Source: CANDYO01 sp964627795
GTDB taxonomy: Bacteria; Pseudomonadota; Alphaproteobacteria; Rickettsiales; CANDYO01
DNA: 64,000 bases
Assembly: GCA_964627795.1 (NCBI GenBank)
Contig: CAZVLF010000001.1
Span: forward strand, 124,001 to 188,000
Direction: 5' to 3'
Shown here: in pieces, positions 9,893-17,643 of the stretch
Layout: every line of letters starts with the position of its first letter
Position numbering within the stretch: position 1 is the first letter of the stretch
Program-made: the position numbers and the translations under genes
The notes under the pieces: generated by a model
The model's input: only the letters and a program-made list of their open reading frames with translations
Told to the model about the DNA's origin: nothing
Database searches by the model: none

Positions 9893-11029
9893 CTAATAAT
9901 TAATCATCTTCTCATAATTTGGATGATAACCAAATCTTCTTCTAGTTAAAGCTAATATAACACCCATGGTGGTTGAAACTGATAATATCGAAGATCCACC
10001 ATAGCTAATAAATGGAAGTGTCATTCCTTTAGTTGGTAATAAATGTAAAGTAACACCTATATTTACTACAGATTGGAATCCAAGCTGCATAATTAAACCA
10101 GAAACTGCTATTATAGAAAATAAATCACCCATTTTAGATATTCTTATTAAACTTCTTATAACTATAAAAGCAAAAAGAATAATCACTAAAATTCCAACAA
10201 CCATACCCATCTCTTCGCCAACTACAGCGAAAATAAAATCTGTATGCGAGTCTGGTAAGTGTTGTTTTACAGTTCCTTCACCTGGTCCTGTACCAAAAAT
10301 ACCACCATTAGTAAAGGCTTCGATTGATTTTTTTACTTGGTAATTTTCACTTTTATCAGGATTAAGGAAACTATTTATTCTAACTGTAACATGTGGAAGA
10401 AAAGTATAAGCAGCAAGAATCCCTACTATTCCTGCTATTGCAAGAAAAACTATCCATATCATAGATAAGCCAGCAAGAAACATTTGCACTCCCCAAATTG
10501 CTGTTATAGTTATAGACATTCCTAAATCAGGCTGTAAAGCAATCAACCCAACAACTAATCCATATATAAGAGAAGAAGCAGTAAATGAAGGAAATTTTGA
10601 ATCAATAAATTTTTGCGTTAAAATAGTGGCAGTTAATACAGCAAAAAATGGCTTAATAAACTCTGATGGTTGAATGGCCATAGGACCTAATGAAATCCAT
10701 CTTCTAGCACCCTTAATTTCTTCCCCAATAAATAATACAGCCAACATTAAAATTACAAATCCTATAAATCCCAAAAGAGAGAATTTTTTTATCATTTCAA
10801 CATTACAAAAGGAAATAGTAAGCATAATAAACATGCCAAGAGCTAAATAAACTAATTGTCGTTTTATAAAATAAAATTGCGGCAGCCCTATTCTTTCAGC
10901 AACCGCTGGACTTGCTGTAGTTACCATAATAATACTGAAAAAAATAACTATTATAACAGCTGCAAGCAAAGCCCTATCAACCGTATTTAACCAAGCACCA
11001 AAAAAGCTTCCTCGTTTAATTTTTTGCAC
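9893..11029 (-). CDS. ftsW: FtsW, septal SEDS glycosyltransferase
   Basis: FtsW is the SEDS-family peptidoglycan glycosyltransferase that works with PBP3 at the division septum. The 378-aa protein is an integral membrane protein with about ten hydrophobic segments. Family motifs include GARRWISLG, IQPSEFIKP, LQPDLGMS, and the long loop PGEGTVKQHLPDSHTDFIFAVVGEE written here in two parts (PGEGTVKQHLPDS / HTDFIFAVVGEE). The C-terminal LPTKGMTLPFISYGGSS is typical of FtsW rather than RodA. The start is GTG, 15 bases after the argB-like stop, with only a weak purine tract as ribosome site. It ends the minus-strand run that begins at truB. Confidence 0.93.
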   Translation of the reverse strand: MQKIKRGSFFGAWLNTVDRALLAAVIIVIFFSIIMVTTASPAVAERIGLPQFYFIKRQLVYLALGMFIMLTISFCNVEMIKKFSLLGFIGFVILMLAVLFIGEEIKGARRWISLGPMAIQPSEFIKPFFAVLTATILTQKFIDSKFPSFTASSLIYGLVVGLIALQPDLGMSITITAIWGVQMFLAGLSMIWIVFLAIAGIVGILAAYTFLPHVTVRINSFLNPDKSENYQVKKSIEAFTNGGIFGTGPGEGTVKQHLPDSHTDFIFAVVGEEMGMVVGILVIILFAFIVIRSLIRISKMGDLFSIIAVSGLIMQLGFQSVVNIGVTLHLLPTKGMTLPFISYGGSSILSVSTTMGVILALTRRRFGYHPNYEKMINY

Positions 11030-11043
11030 AACTTAAACTTATC

Positions 11044-11916
11044 TTATGAATTAATTTTAATTGTAGAACCTACTAACTCATCTGTAAATAATTCTCTTAA
11101 CAACACATGAGGAATTTTACCATCAATAATATGAACTGTTTCTACACTATATTCCAAAGACATTAAACCAGCTCTCAAAAATGATGACAAATCATTATTT
11201 TTTTTATCTTCATTTACTATCTTACCAACTTGGATGTCATTAAGCTCATAAATAACTTCTTCGTTAGAGTTTAAAATGCCTGGATAGTCTGAAATGAAAA
11301 TTATTTTTTTAACTCCTAATACTGCTGCAATAGCTCCAGAAATATCACTTGCATCAATTTTATATGTCTTACCATCATCACCAAGGGCAATAGGAGAAAT
11401 AACAGGTATTAACCCATTATCTTCAAGAAGAAATAAAATATCTGGATTAATAAGTGATAATTCGCCAGAAAAACCGAAATTTAAAATTTTTTCATTATTA
11501 TCATAATCATATCGAGCAAGCTTAGCTCTTCTTGCCACCATAAATTGAGAATCTTTTCCAGAAATACCTGCGGCATATCCACCACTTTGATTAATAAGTG
11601 AAACTACTTTTTGATTAACATGCCCAGTAAGAATCATCTCCACAATTTCTGCATTAGCTTGATCAGTTATTCTTATATTATCTGAAGCACCTTTAAATGT
11701 GAATTTATCCATCATAGAACTAACTACTTTGCTTCCATCTTGAATCAAGATTATATTAATTCCAGAATTTTGTAGAGCCACAATATCTTCAATCATACTT
11801 CTTAAGAGGTCATTATCTTGAAGTACAGATCCACTACATTGAATAACAAAAGTAGAATCACTATAAGTTTTCAGATCATTAAAAGCTGCTTTTAAAATTG
11901 TTATTGAATCTATCAT
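11044..11916 (-). CDS. argB: Divergent acetylglutamate kinase-like protein (ArgB family), key residues altered
   Basis: A 290-aa amino-acid-kinase-fold protein closest in pattern to ArgB, which phosphorylates N-acetylglutamate in arginine synthesis. The downstream parts fit: GISGKDSQFMVARRAK and LIPVISPIALGDDG, then AIAAVLGVKKIIFISDYPGIL. The active-site motifs are eroded. The N-terminal IK-x-GG is FVIQCSGS (Lys to Gln26, first Gly to Ser28). The HGGGP loop is replaced by IQDGSK, and the nucleotide-site NAD triplet is ASD. No other arginine gene is nearby. It may have lost catalysis or changed substrate, so the symbol marks family only. Co-directional with engB (2-base gap) and ftsW. Confidence 0.7.
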   Translation of the reverse strand: MIDSITILKAAFNDLKTYSDSTFVIQCSGSVLQDNDLLRSMIEDIVALQNSGINIILIQDGSKVVSSMMDKFTFKGASDNIRITDQANAEIVEMILTGHVNQKVVSLINQSGGYAAGISGKDSQFMVARRAKLARYDYDNNEKILNFGFSGELSLINPDILFLLEDNGLIPVISPIALGDDGKTYKIDASDISGAIAAVLGVKKIIFISDYPGILNSNEEVIYELNDIQVGKIVNEDKKNNDLSSFLRAGLMSLEYSVETVHIIDGKIPHVLLRELFTDELVGSTIKINS

Positions 11917-11918
11917 TT

Positions 11919-12590
11919 TTAGCTCAACATTAAGTTATAAATATAATTTCTTATTTCTTTTATGCCTTGATCATTCTTACTACTAGTAAGAATTAAATCT
12001 GGAAACATTGCTGCACTAGCTTTAACCATTTCTTTAGCAAGGCTAATAGTTTTGGTTATTTCATCTTTATTAGCTTTATCAATCTTAGTTAACACTACTT
12101 GAAAGTTGATTGCAAATTTATTCAATTGGTCAATAAACTCCATATCACTAACTTTAAAACCATGGCGGGAGTCAATTAGAAGAAATAATCTTTTTAGATT
12201 GTCTCTATTTTTTAAATAGCCTAAACTCATTCTCTCCCATGCCTTAACGAGATTTTTGGGAGCTTTTGCAAAACCATAGCCAGGTAAGTCCACAAGATTT
12301 AGCTGATTATTTAAACAAAAAAAATTGACTTGTTGAGTTCTCCCAGGAGTAACTGAAACTCGAGCTAAGGCTTTTTGCTTTACCAATGCATTAATAATAC
12401 TTGATTTGCCAACATTAGATCTACCGATAAAAGCTATCTCTGGTTTGTCAGTTGGAGGAAAAACATTAAAATCAGTAGTACCAACAACGAATCTACATTG
12501 AGCACTGAAGAATTTATCTGCAATCTCAAGTGTAGACTCGTTAAAATTTAGATCTCTTGATTCTAAGTTAATTAATTTTTCTTTCATCAA
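11919..12590 (-). CDS. engB: EngB/YsxC, ribosome-biogenesis GTPase
   Basis: YsxC/YihA-type small GTPase needed for large ribosomal subunit maturation and linked to cell division. In 223 aa the G motifs are all present: G1 GRSNVGKSS (residues 56-64), the G2 threonine in VTPGRTQQVNFF, G3 DLPGYGFA, G4 TKID, and a G5-like TSSKND. The stop/start junction with pnp is immediate (pnp ends at 12591), so translational coupling is likely. The N-terminal extension of about 30 residues before the GTPase core is slightly long for the family. Confidence 0.95.
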   Translation of the reverse strand: MMKEKLINLESRDLNFNESTLEIADKFFSAQCRFVVGTTDFNVFPPTDKPEIAFIGRSNVGKSSIINALVKQKALARVSVTPGRTQQVNFFCLNNQLNLVDLPGYGFAKAPKNLVKAWERMSLGYLKNRDNLKRLFLLIDSRHGFKVSDMEFIDQLNKFAINFQVVLTKIDKANKDEITKTISLAKEMVKASAAMFPDLILTSSKNDQGIKEIRNYIYNLMLS

Positions 12591-14822
12591 TTAATCAAAA
12601 TATTTTCTCTTTTCAGTTTTTGGCTGAGGAGCTTCTTGTGGTTGTGTATAATTTTTCTTCGGTCCTTTAGAAGTTTTTGCCCCAGTTGAGGAACGTTCCT
12701 GAGTAACTGTTTCATTCGACTTACCTGGAAGTAATTCACCTGTTTGTTGATCAACAACTTTCATCGATAATTTTATCTTTCCGCGTTGATCAAAACCAAT
12801 AAGTTTAACCAAAACTTTTTGATCTTCTTTTAGAACATCTGAAATATTTGCAACTTTTTCACTAGAAATTTCACTAATATGCAAGAATCCATCCTTACCA
12901 TTCATTATATTAACGAATGCACCAAATTCCATTAGTTTAACAACTTTCCCTTGATAAATACGATTCACTTCAGGTTCAAGTACAATTTCTTCTATCATTT
13001 TTTGAGCTAAACTGCCTGAATCTCCGCCAAGAGAAGAAATTGTTACATTACCATTATCGTCAATATCAATTTTAGCTTTAGTTGCTTCACAAATTGCTTT
13101 AATTACTTTCCCACCAGGGCCAATCAATTCTCTGATTTTATCTTTATTTATCTTAATCGTAATCATTGATGGCGCATGACTATTTAAAGTAGCCCTTGGA
13201 GCATTAATTGCTTCCTGCATTTTATTTAGAATATGCGATCTTCCTTCTTTAGCTTGCTCTAAAGCAACTTGCATAATTTTGCTGCTTATTCCACGAACTT
13301 TAATATCCATCTGTAAAGCAGTTATACCATCCTTAGTACCAGCAACTTTAAAGTCCATATCACCTAAATGGTCTTCGTCTCCTAAAATATCTGAAATAAC
13401 TGCGTATTTATCTTTTTCTAAAATCAATCCCATTGCAATTCCTGCAACTGGTGATTTAATTGGTACTCCAGCATCCATTAAAGATAGAATTCCTCCGCAA
13501 ATTGTAGCCATTGAAGAGGAACCATTACATTCCGTAACTTCTGATACTACCCTAATAGTGTATGGAAATTCAGCCTTTGTTGGAAGAACTTGATGAATTG
13601 CTCTCCATGCAAGCTTACCATGTCCTATTTCTCTTCTTCCTGGCGCTCTAGCTGGAGTTGCTTCACCAACGGAATAAGGAGGAAAATTATAATGAAGCAT
13701 GAAGTTTTCTTTATAGTCTCCTTCTAACCCATCTATAATTTGTTCATCACTAGCTGATCCTAAGGTTGTTGCAGCAATAACTTGAGTTTCTCCTCTCGTA
13801 AATAATGCCGAACCATGTGCTCTTGGCAAGAATGAAACTTCGGAGCAAATATTTCTAATATCTGCTAATCCTCTTCCATCAATTCTAATTCCATCATCAA
13901 CAATTTGACGACGAACTATTTTTTGTTGGAGATTCTTAAATGCTAAATTTATTTCTGGTTCGCCAGCACCTAAATCTGTTAATTGCTCAATAGCTTCTTT
14001 TTTTGCAGCTTCAATTTTTAAATATCTCGTTTGCTTATTGACTTCTTTATAAGCGTCACGAAGAACTTTATCAATAACACGAACTAATTCTTGCTCAACT
14101 TTAGTACTGTCTACAGATATTACTTCAGTTTTTTCAACACCAACTTCAGCAGCTAATTCTTCTATCATTTTTATTACTGGTTGCATTTGCTCATGCCCAA
14201 AGTTTACAGCACCAAGCATTATTTCTTCAGATAACATTTTTGCTTCAGATTCAACCATTAATACTGAGTCTGCAGTACCCGCCACAACTAGATCTAACTC
14301 TCCCTGAGTTAAAACTTCATTAATTCTAGGGTTAAGAATATAATTTCCATCTTTATAACCAACTTTTGCTGCTGCAAGAGGGCCATTAAAAGGTATTGGG
14401 GAAATGGCTAAAGCTGCAGCAGCACCAATTACTGCTAGTATATCAGAATCATGAATATTATCAAATGATAGCACATTACAAGTAACTTGCGTTTCATGAT
14501 GGTAATTATTAGGAAATAATGGCCTAATTGGACGATCAATTAATCTAGAAACAAGAGTTTCTTTCTCTGTTGCTTTCCCTTCTCTTTTAAAAAAACCTCC
14601 TGGAATACGTCCAGCGGCAAAATACATTTCACGATAATTAACAGTAAGAGGCAGAAAATCTATCCCTTCTTTCTTCTTTTTATCAGAAACAACTGTACAT
14701 AACACAATTGTTTCACCATAAGTCACCATTACAGCCGCATCGGCTTGTCTTGCAACTTTTCCTGTTTCAATTTTTAACCTACTTCCAGCCCACTCTATCT
14801 CTTTGCTGATCATATTGAACAT
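12591..14822 (-). CDS. pnp: Polyribonucleotide nucleotidyltransferase (PNPase)
   Basis: PNPase is a 3'-5' phosphorolytic exoribonuclease and a core degradosome enzyme. The 743-aa protein has two RNase PH domains (the first starting EIEWAGSRLKIETGK; the second with FTRGETQVIAATTLG), the linking alpha domain, a KH domain (MITIKINKDKIRELIGPGGK) and an S1 domain (VYQGKVVKLMEFGAFVNI pattern). A short basic tail ends the protein. The ATG at 14822 has AAGGA about 7 bases upstream. It lies downstream of rpsO, the conserved rpsO-pnp order, with a strong hairpin at 14853-14879 between them. Confidence 0.98.
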   Translation of the reverse strand: MFNMISKEIEWAGSRLKIETGKVARQADAAVMVTYGETIVLCTVVSDKKKKEGIDFLPLTVNYREMYFAAGRIPGGFFKREGKATEKETLVSRLIDRPIRPLFPNNYHHETQVTCNVLSFDNIHDSDILAVIGAAAALAISPIPFNGPLAAAKVGYKDGNYILNPRINEVLTQGELDLVVAGTADSVLMVESEAKMLSEEIMLGAVNFGHEQMQPVIKMIEELAAEVGVEKTEVISVDSTKVEQELVRVIDKVLRDAYKEVNKQTRYLKIEAAKKEAIEQLTDLGAGEPEINLAFKNLQQKIVRRQIVDDGIRIDGRGLADIRNICSEVSFLPRAHGSALFTRGETQVIAATTLGSASDEQIIDGLEGDYKENFMLHYNFPPYSVGEATPARAPGRREIGHGKLAWRAIHQVLPTKAEFPYTIRVVSEVTECNGSSSMATICGGILSLMDAGVPIKSPVAGIAMGLILEKDKYAVISDILGDEDHLGDMDFKVAGTKDGITALQMDIKVRGISSKIMQVALEQAKEGRSHILNKMQEAINAPRATLNSHAPSMITIKINKDKIRELIGPGGKVIKAICEATKAKIDIDDNGNVTISSLGGDSGSLAQKMIEEIVLEPEVNRIYQGKVVKLMEFGAFVNIMNGKDGFLHISEISSEKVANISDVLKEDQKVLVKLIGFDQRGKIKLSMKVVDQQTGELLPGKSNETVTQERSSTGAKTSKGPKKNYTQPQEAPQPKTEKRKYFD

Positions 14823-14852
14823 ATAACTTTCCTTAATAAATTTAATTTAATT

Positions 14853-14879
14853 GTCTGGCAGATAGTTATTCTGCCAGAC
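14853..14879 (-). terminator. rpsO-pnp intergenic hairpin
   Basis: A perfect 10-bp inverted repeat (arms GTCTGGCAGA / TCTGCCAGAC, 7-base loop) sits just after the rpsO stop and about 30 bases before the pnp start. It is not followed by a clear T-run on the minus strand. It could therefore be a partial terminator or an RNase III-type processing and stability hairpin like the one known between rpsO and pnp in E. coli. The structure is seen directly; its role is inferred. Confidence 0.6.
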
Positions 14880-14888
14880 TTTAATAGG

Positions 14889-15158
14889 TTATTTACGCAA
14901 CCCTAATCTAGCAATCAAATCTTTATATCTTGACATATCCAAATCACGTAAATATGCAAGTAGTCTATTTCTTCTACCAACCATGATTAGTAAACCACGT
15001 CTTGAACTAAAATCTTTTTTATTGATTTTCATATGCTCTGTTAGCGCATTTATTCTTTTGGTTAAAATAGCTATTTGCACTTCTGGTGAACCAGTATCAT
15101 TTGGATGAACTGCAAAATCTTTTATTATTTGTTGCTTTTCTTCATTAGTAATCGACAT
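14889..15158 (-). CDS. rpsO: 30S ribosomal protein S15
   Basis: S15 binds 16S rRNA early in assembly of the 30S platform. At 89 aa it has the standard length. The typical sequence runs ITNEEKQQIIKDFA, then DTGSPEVQIAILTKRINALTEH, split here as DTGSPEVQIAIL / TKRINALTEH. It ends with the basic SRRGLLIMVGRRNRLLAYL and a Y-x-x-L-I-x-x-L-G-L-R-K tail. The first codons overlap the end of truB by 14 bases, giving the common truB-rpsO-pnp order. Confidence 0.98.
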   Translation of the reverse strand: MSITNEEKQQIIKDFAVHPNDTGSPEVQIAILTKRINALTEHMKINKKDFSSRRGLLIMVGRRNRLLAYLRDLDMSRYKDLIARLGLRK

Positions 15159-16062
15159 CTTTTATCTCCATCGAATTAAGATTGAAAACTCTAAGAGGTT
15201 TACATAAACCTCTATCGATTGAAACCATAGCCTGTAAAACACCATCATATAGCGTTTTAGCTATTGAGAATGACATATCTGAATATTCGGATAAAAAAAC
15301 TGACATCCCATTCCTTAAGGCTTTGGCCTGCTCCACATTTAGCTCAATAGCCAGGATGTCGCCCAGCACCAGATCAACTGGAGCTAAATATAAATCAGGA
15401 TCATTATTATGCACTAAATTTATTAATTTGGCTAGTGTTATTGCATCTTTTATAAAAAAATTACCTACTCTTGTTCTTTTTAAAAAGGTTACATAACCAT
15501 ATGTTCCTAAAGATTTAGCTAAATCCACAGCAATTGAGCGCACATAAGTTCCTTTTCCGCACTCAACTTTAAATTTACTTACCTGATCGCTGCTTTCAAC
15601 CAACTCTAAATTTTTTATCTCAATTATTCTCTCCTTTAATTCAACCTCTTCTCCTTTTCTTGCTAGTTTATAAGCAGGTTGACCATTAATTTTCAAGGCC
15701 GAATAAATGGGAGGTTTTTGAGCAATTCTCCCCAAAAAATTTGGAATTACAGAAATTATTTGTTCACGTGTAGGAATTATCCCTCCTTCAGCGATAACCT
15801 TACCTTCTGCATCAGCAGTTTCAGTCTCTTTCCCCCAGAATACATCAAATTCATATTCCTTATCAGCATCCATTAAATATTGAACTGTCTTAGTGGCCTC
15901 TCCAATTGCAACCGGAAGCACTCCTTCTGCAAGAGGATCAAGCGTTCCTGCATGACCAATTTTGGTTCCTTTTGCAAATAATTTTTTTAATTTTGTTAGA
16001 GCAAAATTTGAGCTCATTCCTTTTGGCTTATCTAAAACCAGCCAACCGTGCTTATTTTTCAT
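15145..16062 (-). CDS. truB: TruB, tRNA pseudouridine-55 synthase
   Basis: TruB makes the universal pseudouridine 55 in the T-loop of tRNAs. The 305-aa protein starts HGWLVLDKPKGMSS and has the catalytic Asp42 in KIGHAGTLDPLAEGVLP. It also has KPPIYSALKINGQPAYKLAR and the GTYVRSIAVDLAKSLG motif. A PUA-like C-terminal region follows (AIELNVEQAKALRNG onwards). It begins the minus-strand run truB-rpsO-pnp-engB-argB-like-ftsW. Divergent from fabD across about 100 bases. Confidence 0.97.
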   Translation of the reverse strand: MKNKHGWLVLDKPKGMSSNFALTKLKKLFAKGTKIGHAGTLDPLAEGVLPVAIGEATKTVQYLMDADKEYEFDVFWGKETETADAEGKVIAEGGIIPTREQIISVIPNFLGRIAQKPPIYSALKINGQPAYKLARKGEEVELKERIIEIKNLELVESSDQVSKFKVECGKGTYVRSIAVDLAKSLGTYGYVTFLKRTRVGNFFIKDAITLAKLINLVHNNDPDLYLAPVDLVLGDILAIELNVEQAKALRNGMSVFLSEYSDMSFSIAKTLYDGVLQAMVSIDRGLCKPLRVFNLNSMEIKDVDY

Positions 16063-16165
16063 TCAATTGATTCCTCTTAGTTCTTGCATATTATACAAGA
16101 AATCTTGCTATTTTCCATATTTTTGCTTATTTTGCTTAAGTAACATTTAAATTAAGGATATTAGA

Positions 16166-17095
16166 ATGAAAATAGCATTTGTATTTCCAGGCCAGGGCTC
16201 GCAAAGCGTAGGAATGGGTAAGGAATTTTATGATAACTTCACTGTTGCAAAGGATGTTTTTGAAGAAGTTGATAATGCTTTAAACCAGAAATTATCTAAT
16301 ATAATTTTTAACGGCCCAATGGAAGAACTAACACTTACAGCTAATGCACAACCCGCGATTATGGCAACTTCTATTGCAATACTTAAAACTCTTGAGCAAG
16401 AAACAGGAAAGAAAATAGAGCAACTTTGTAATATTGTTGCTGGTCATTCTCTTGGAGAATATACTGCCTTATGCGCCGCTGAAGCCATTTCTTTAAGCGA
16501 CACCGCAAAGTTGGTAAAACTTCGCGGGCAAGCAATGCAAAATGCTGTTGCACCAGGAATAGGAGGTATGGCTGCTGTTCTTGGAATGGATATTAATACT
16601 TTAAGCAATATTCTTGCTGAAGTAAGTGTAAATGGCTTGGTTTGTGAAATTGCCAATGACAATTGTAGTGGTCAAATAGTTATAAGTGGGCATATGGAAG
16701 CAATTGATAAAGCTTGCGAAAAAATAATCTCCGCTGGAAATAAAGCGGTTAAGCTACCAGTAAGTGCTCCCTTTCATTCAAGCCTCATGAACCCGGTAAA
16801 ATTAATTATGAATGAAGCTCTAAATAATTGTAAAATTTCATCGCCAAAAGTACCTGTTATTGCGAATGTGCTTGCAGCCCCTATATTTGAACCTCACGCA
16901 ATTATTGAAAGCTTAGTCGAGCAAATTTCAGGTAAAGTAAGATGGAGAGAATCAATGATAAAAATGCAAGAACTTCAAGTTAGCCAAATCACTGAAATTG
17001 GTGCTGGAAAAGTTCTAACTGGAATCAATAAAAGAATAGTAACTGATATTACTTTGAATAACATCTTGTCAATTAATGATATTAAACTACAATAG
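16166..17095 (+). CDS. fabD: FabD, malonyl-CoA:ACP transacylase
   Basis: FabD loads malonyl groups onto acyl carrier protein for fatty-acid elongation. The 309-aa protein begins AFVFPGQGSQSVGMGKE and has the nucleophile Ser95 in GHSLGEYTAL. The catalytic histidine is in APFHSSLM, and the C-terminal motif is ITEIGAGKVLTGI. A GGAT/AGGA-like stretch lies just before the ATG. trxA begins 28 bases after the stop, on the same strand, so the two may share a transcript. The other fab genes are not in this window. Confidence 0.96.
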   Translation: MKIAFVFPGQGSQSVGMGKEFYDNFTVAKDVFEEVDNALNQKLSNIIFNGPMEELTLTANAQPAIMATSIAILKTLEQETGKKIEQLCNIVAGHSLGEYTALCAAEAISLSDTAKLVKLRGQAMQNAVAPGIGGMAAVLGMDINTLSNILAEVSVNGLVCEIANDNCSGQIVISGHMEAIDKACEKIISAGNKAVKLPVSAPFHSSLMNPVKLIMNEALNNCKISSPKVPVIANVLAAPIFEPHAIIESLVEQISGKVRWRESMIKMQELQVSQITEIGAGKVLTGINKRIVTDITLNNILSINDIKLQ

Positions 17096-17123
17096 AATTA
17101 TTAACATTTATAAAGAGGTACAA

Positions 17124-17438
17124 ATGACTATTGAACTTACCGATGAAAGCTTTAAAGAGCTAGTTAGTTCTTCTGACAAACCAGTTTTAGTTGATTTCTG
17201 GGCTCCTTGGTGTGGCCCTTGCAGACAACTTTCTCCAGTAATTGAAGCAATTGCAGAAGAAATGAAAGATAAAGTAGTTGTAGCCAAAATCAATATTGAT
17301 GATCATCCAGAAGCTGCAGCAAAATATAATGTTCGTGGAATTCCAACCATGATTATATTTAAAAATGGCAATATTGCTGACACTAAAGTTGGCGCCTTAC
17401 CAAAACCTGCTTTAGTCCAGTGGATTGAATCCATTTAG
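17124..17438 (+). CDS. trxA: Thioredoxin
   Basis: A 104-aa thioredoxin, the cytoplasmic disulfide reductant. The redox centre is WCGPC (Cys30 and Cys33), preceded by VLVDFWAP. The cis-proline motif RGIPTM and the C-terminal glycine GALPKP also match. A longer frame starts at 17076, but the ATG at 17124 has AGAGG 6 bases upstream and gives the standard N-terminus, so I take that start. A hairpin follows the stop. Confidence 0.97.
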   Translation: MTIELTDESFKELVSSSDKPVLVDFWAPWCGPCRQLSPVIEAIAEEMKDKVVVAKINIDDHPEAAAKYNVRGIPTMIIFKNGNIADTKVGALPKPALVQWIESI

Positions 17439-17442
17439 TTTA

Positions 17443-17473
17443 TTGCCTAGTCAATATCCAGGTGGCTAGGCAA
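17443..17473 (+). terminator. Possible terminator hairpin after trxA
   Basis: Inverted repeat TTGCCTAG / CTAGGCAA (8 bp) with a 15-base loop, starting 5 bases after the trxA stop. There is no long T-run after it, so termination is only likely. It does separate trxA from the long leader of the giant gene. Confidence 0.4.
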
Positions 17474-17643
17474 CTCTTAATGCATATTTAAAACTAATAA
17501 AATGTTTTAATATTTCCCCAACATAAGAAAATCTCTTGCTATACTAATATTTTTTTCTTAATTTATCCCTTAAATTAACCTTTTATTAAACATTGAGATC
17601 TAGAGTTACAAGTCATTTTGAATGTGCAATGAAGAGGTTACCA

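Noticed and set aside
17593..17643. TTG start 17 codons before the chosen start of the giant gene
   Set aside because: It has no ribosome site, while the ATG at 17644 has AGAGG 6 bases upstream.
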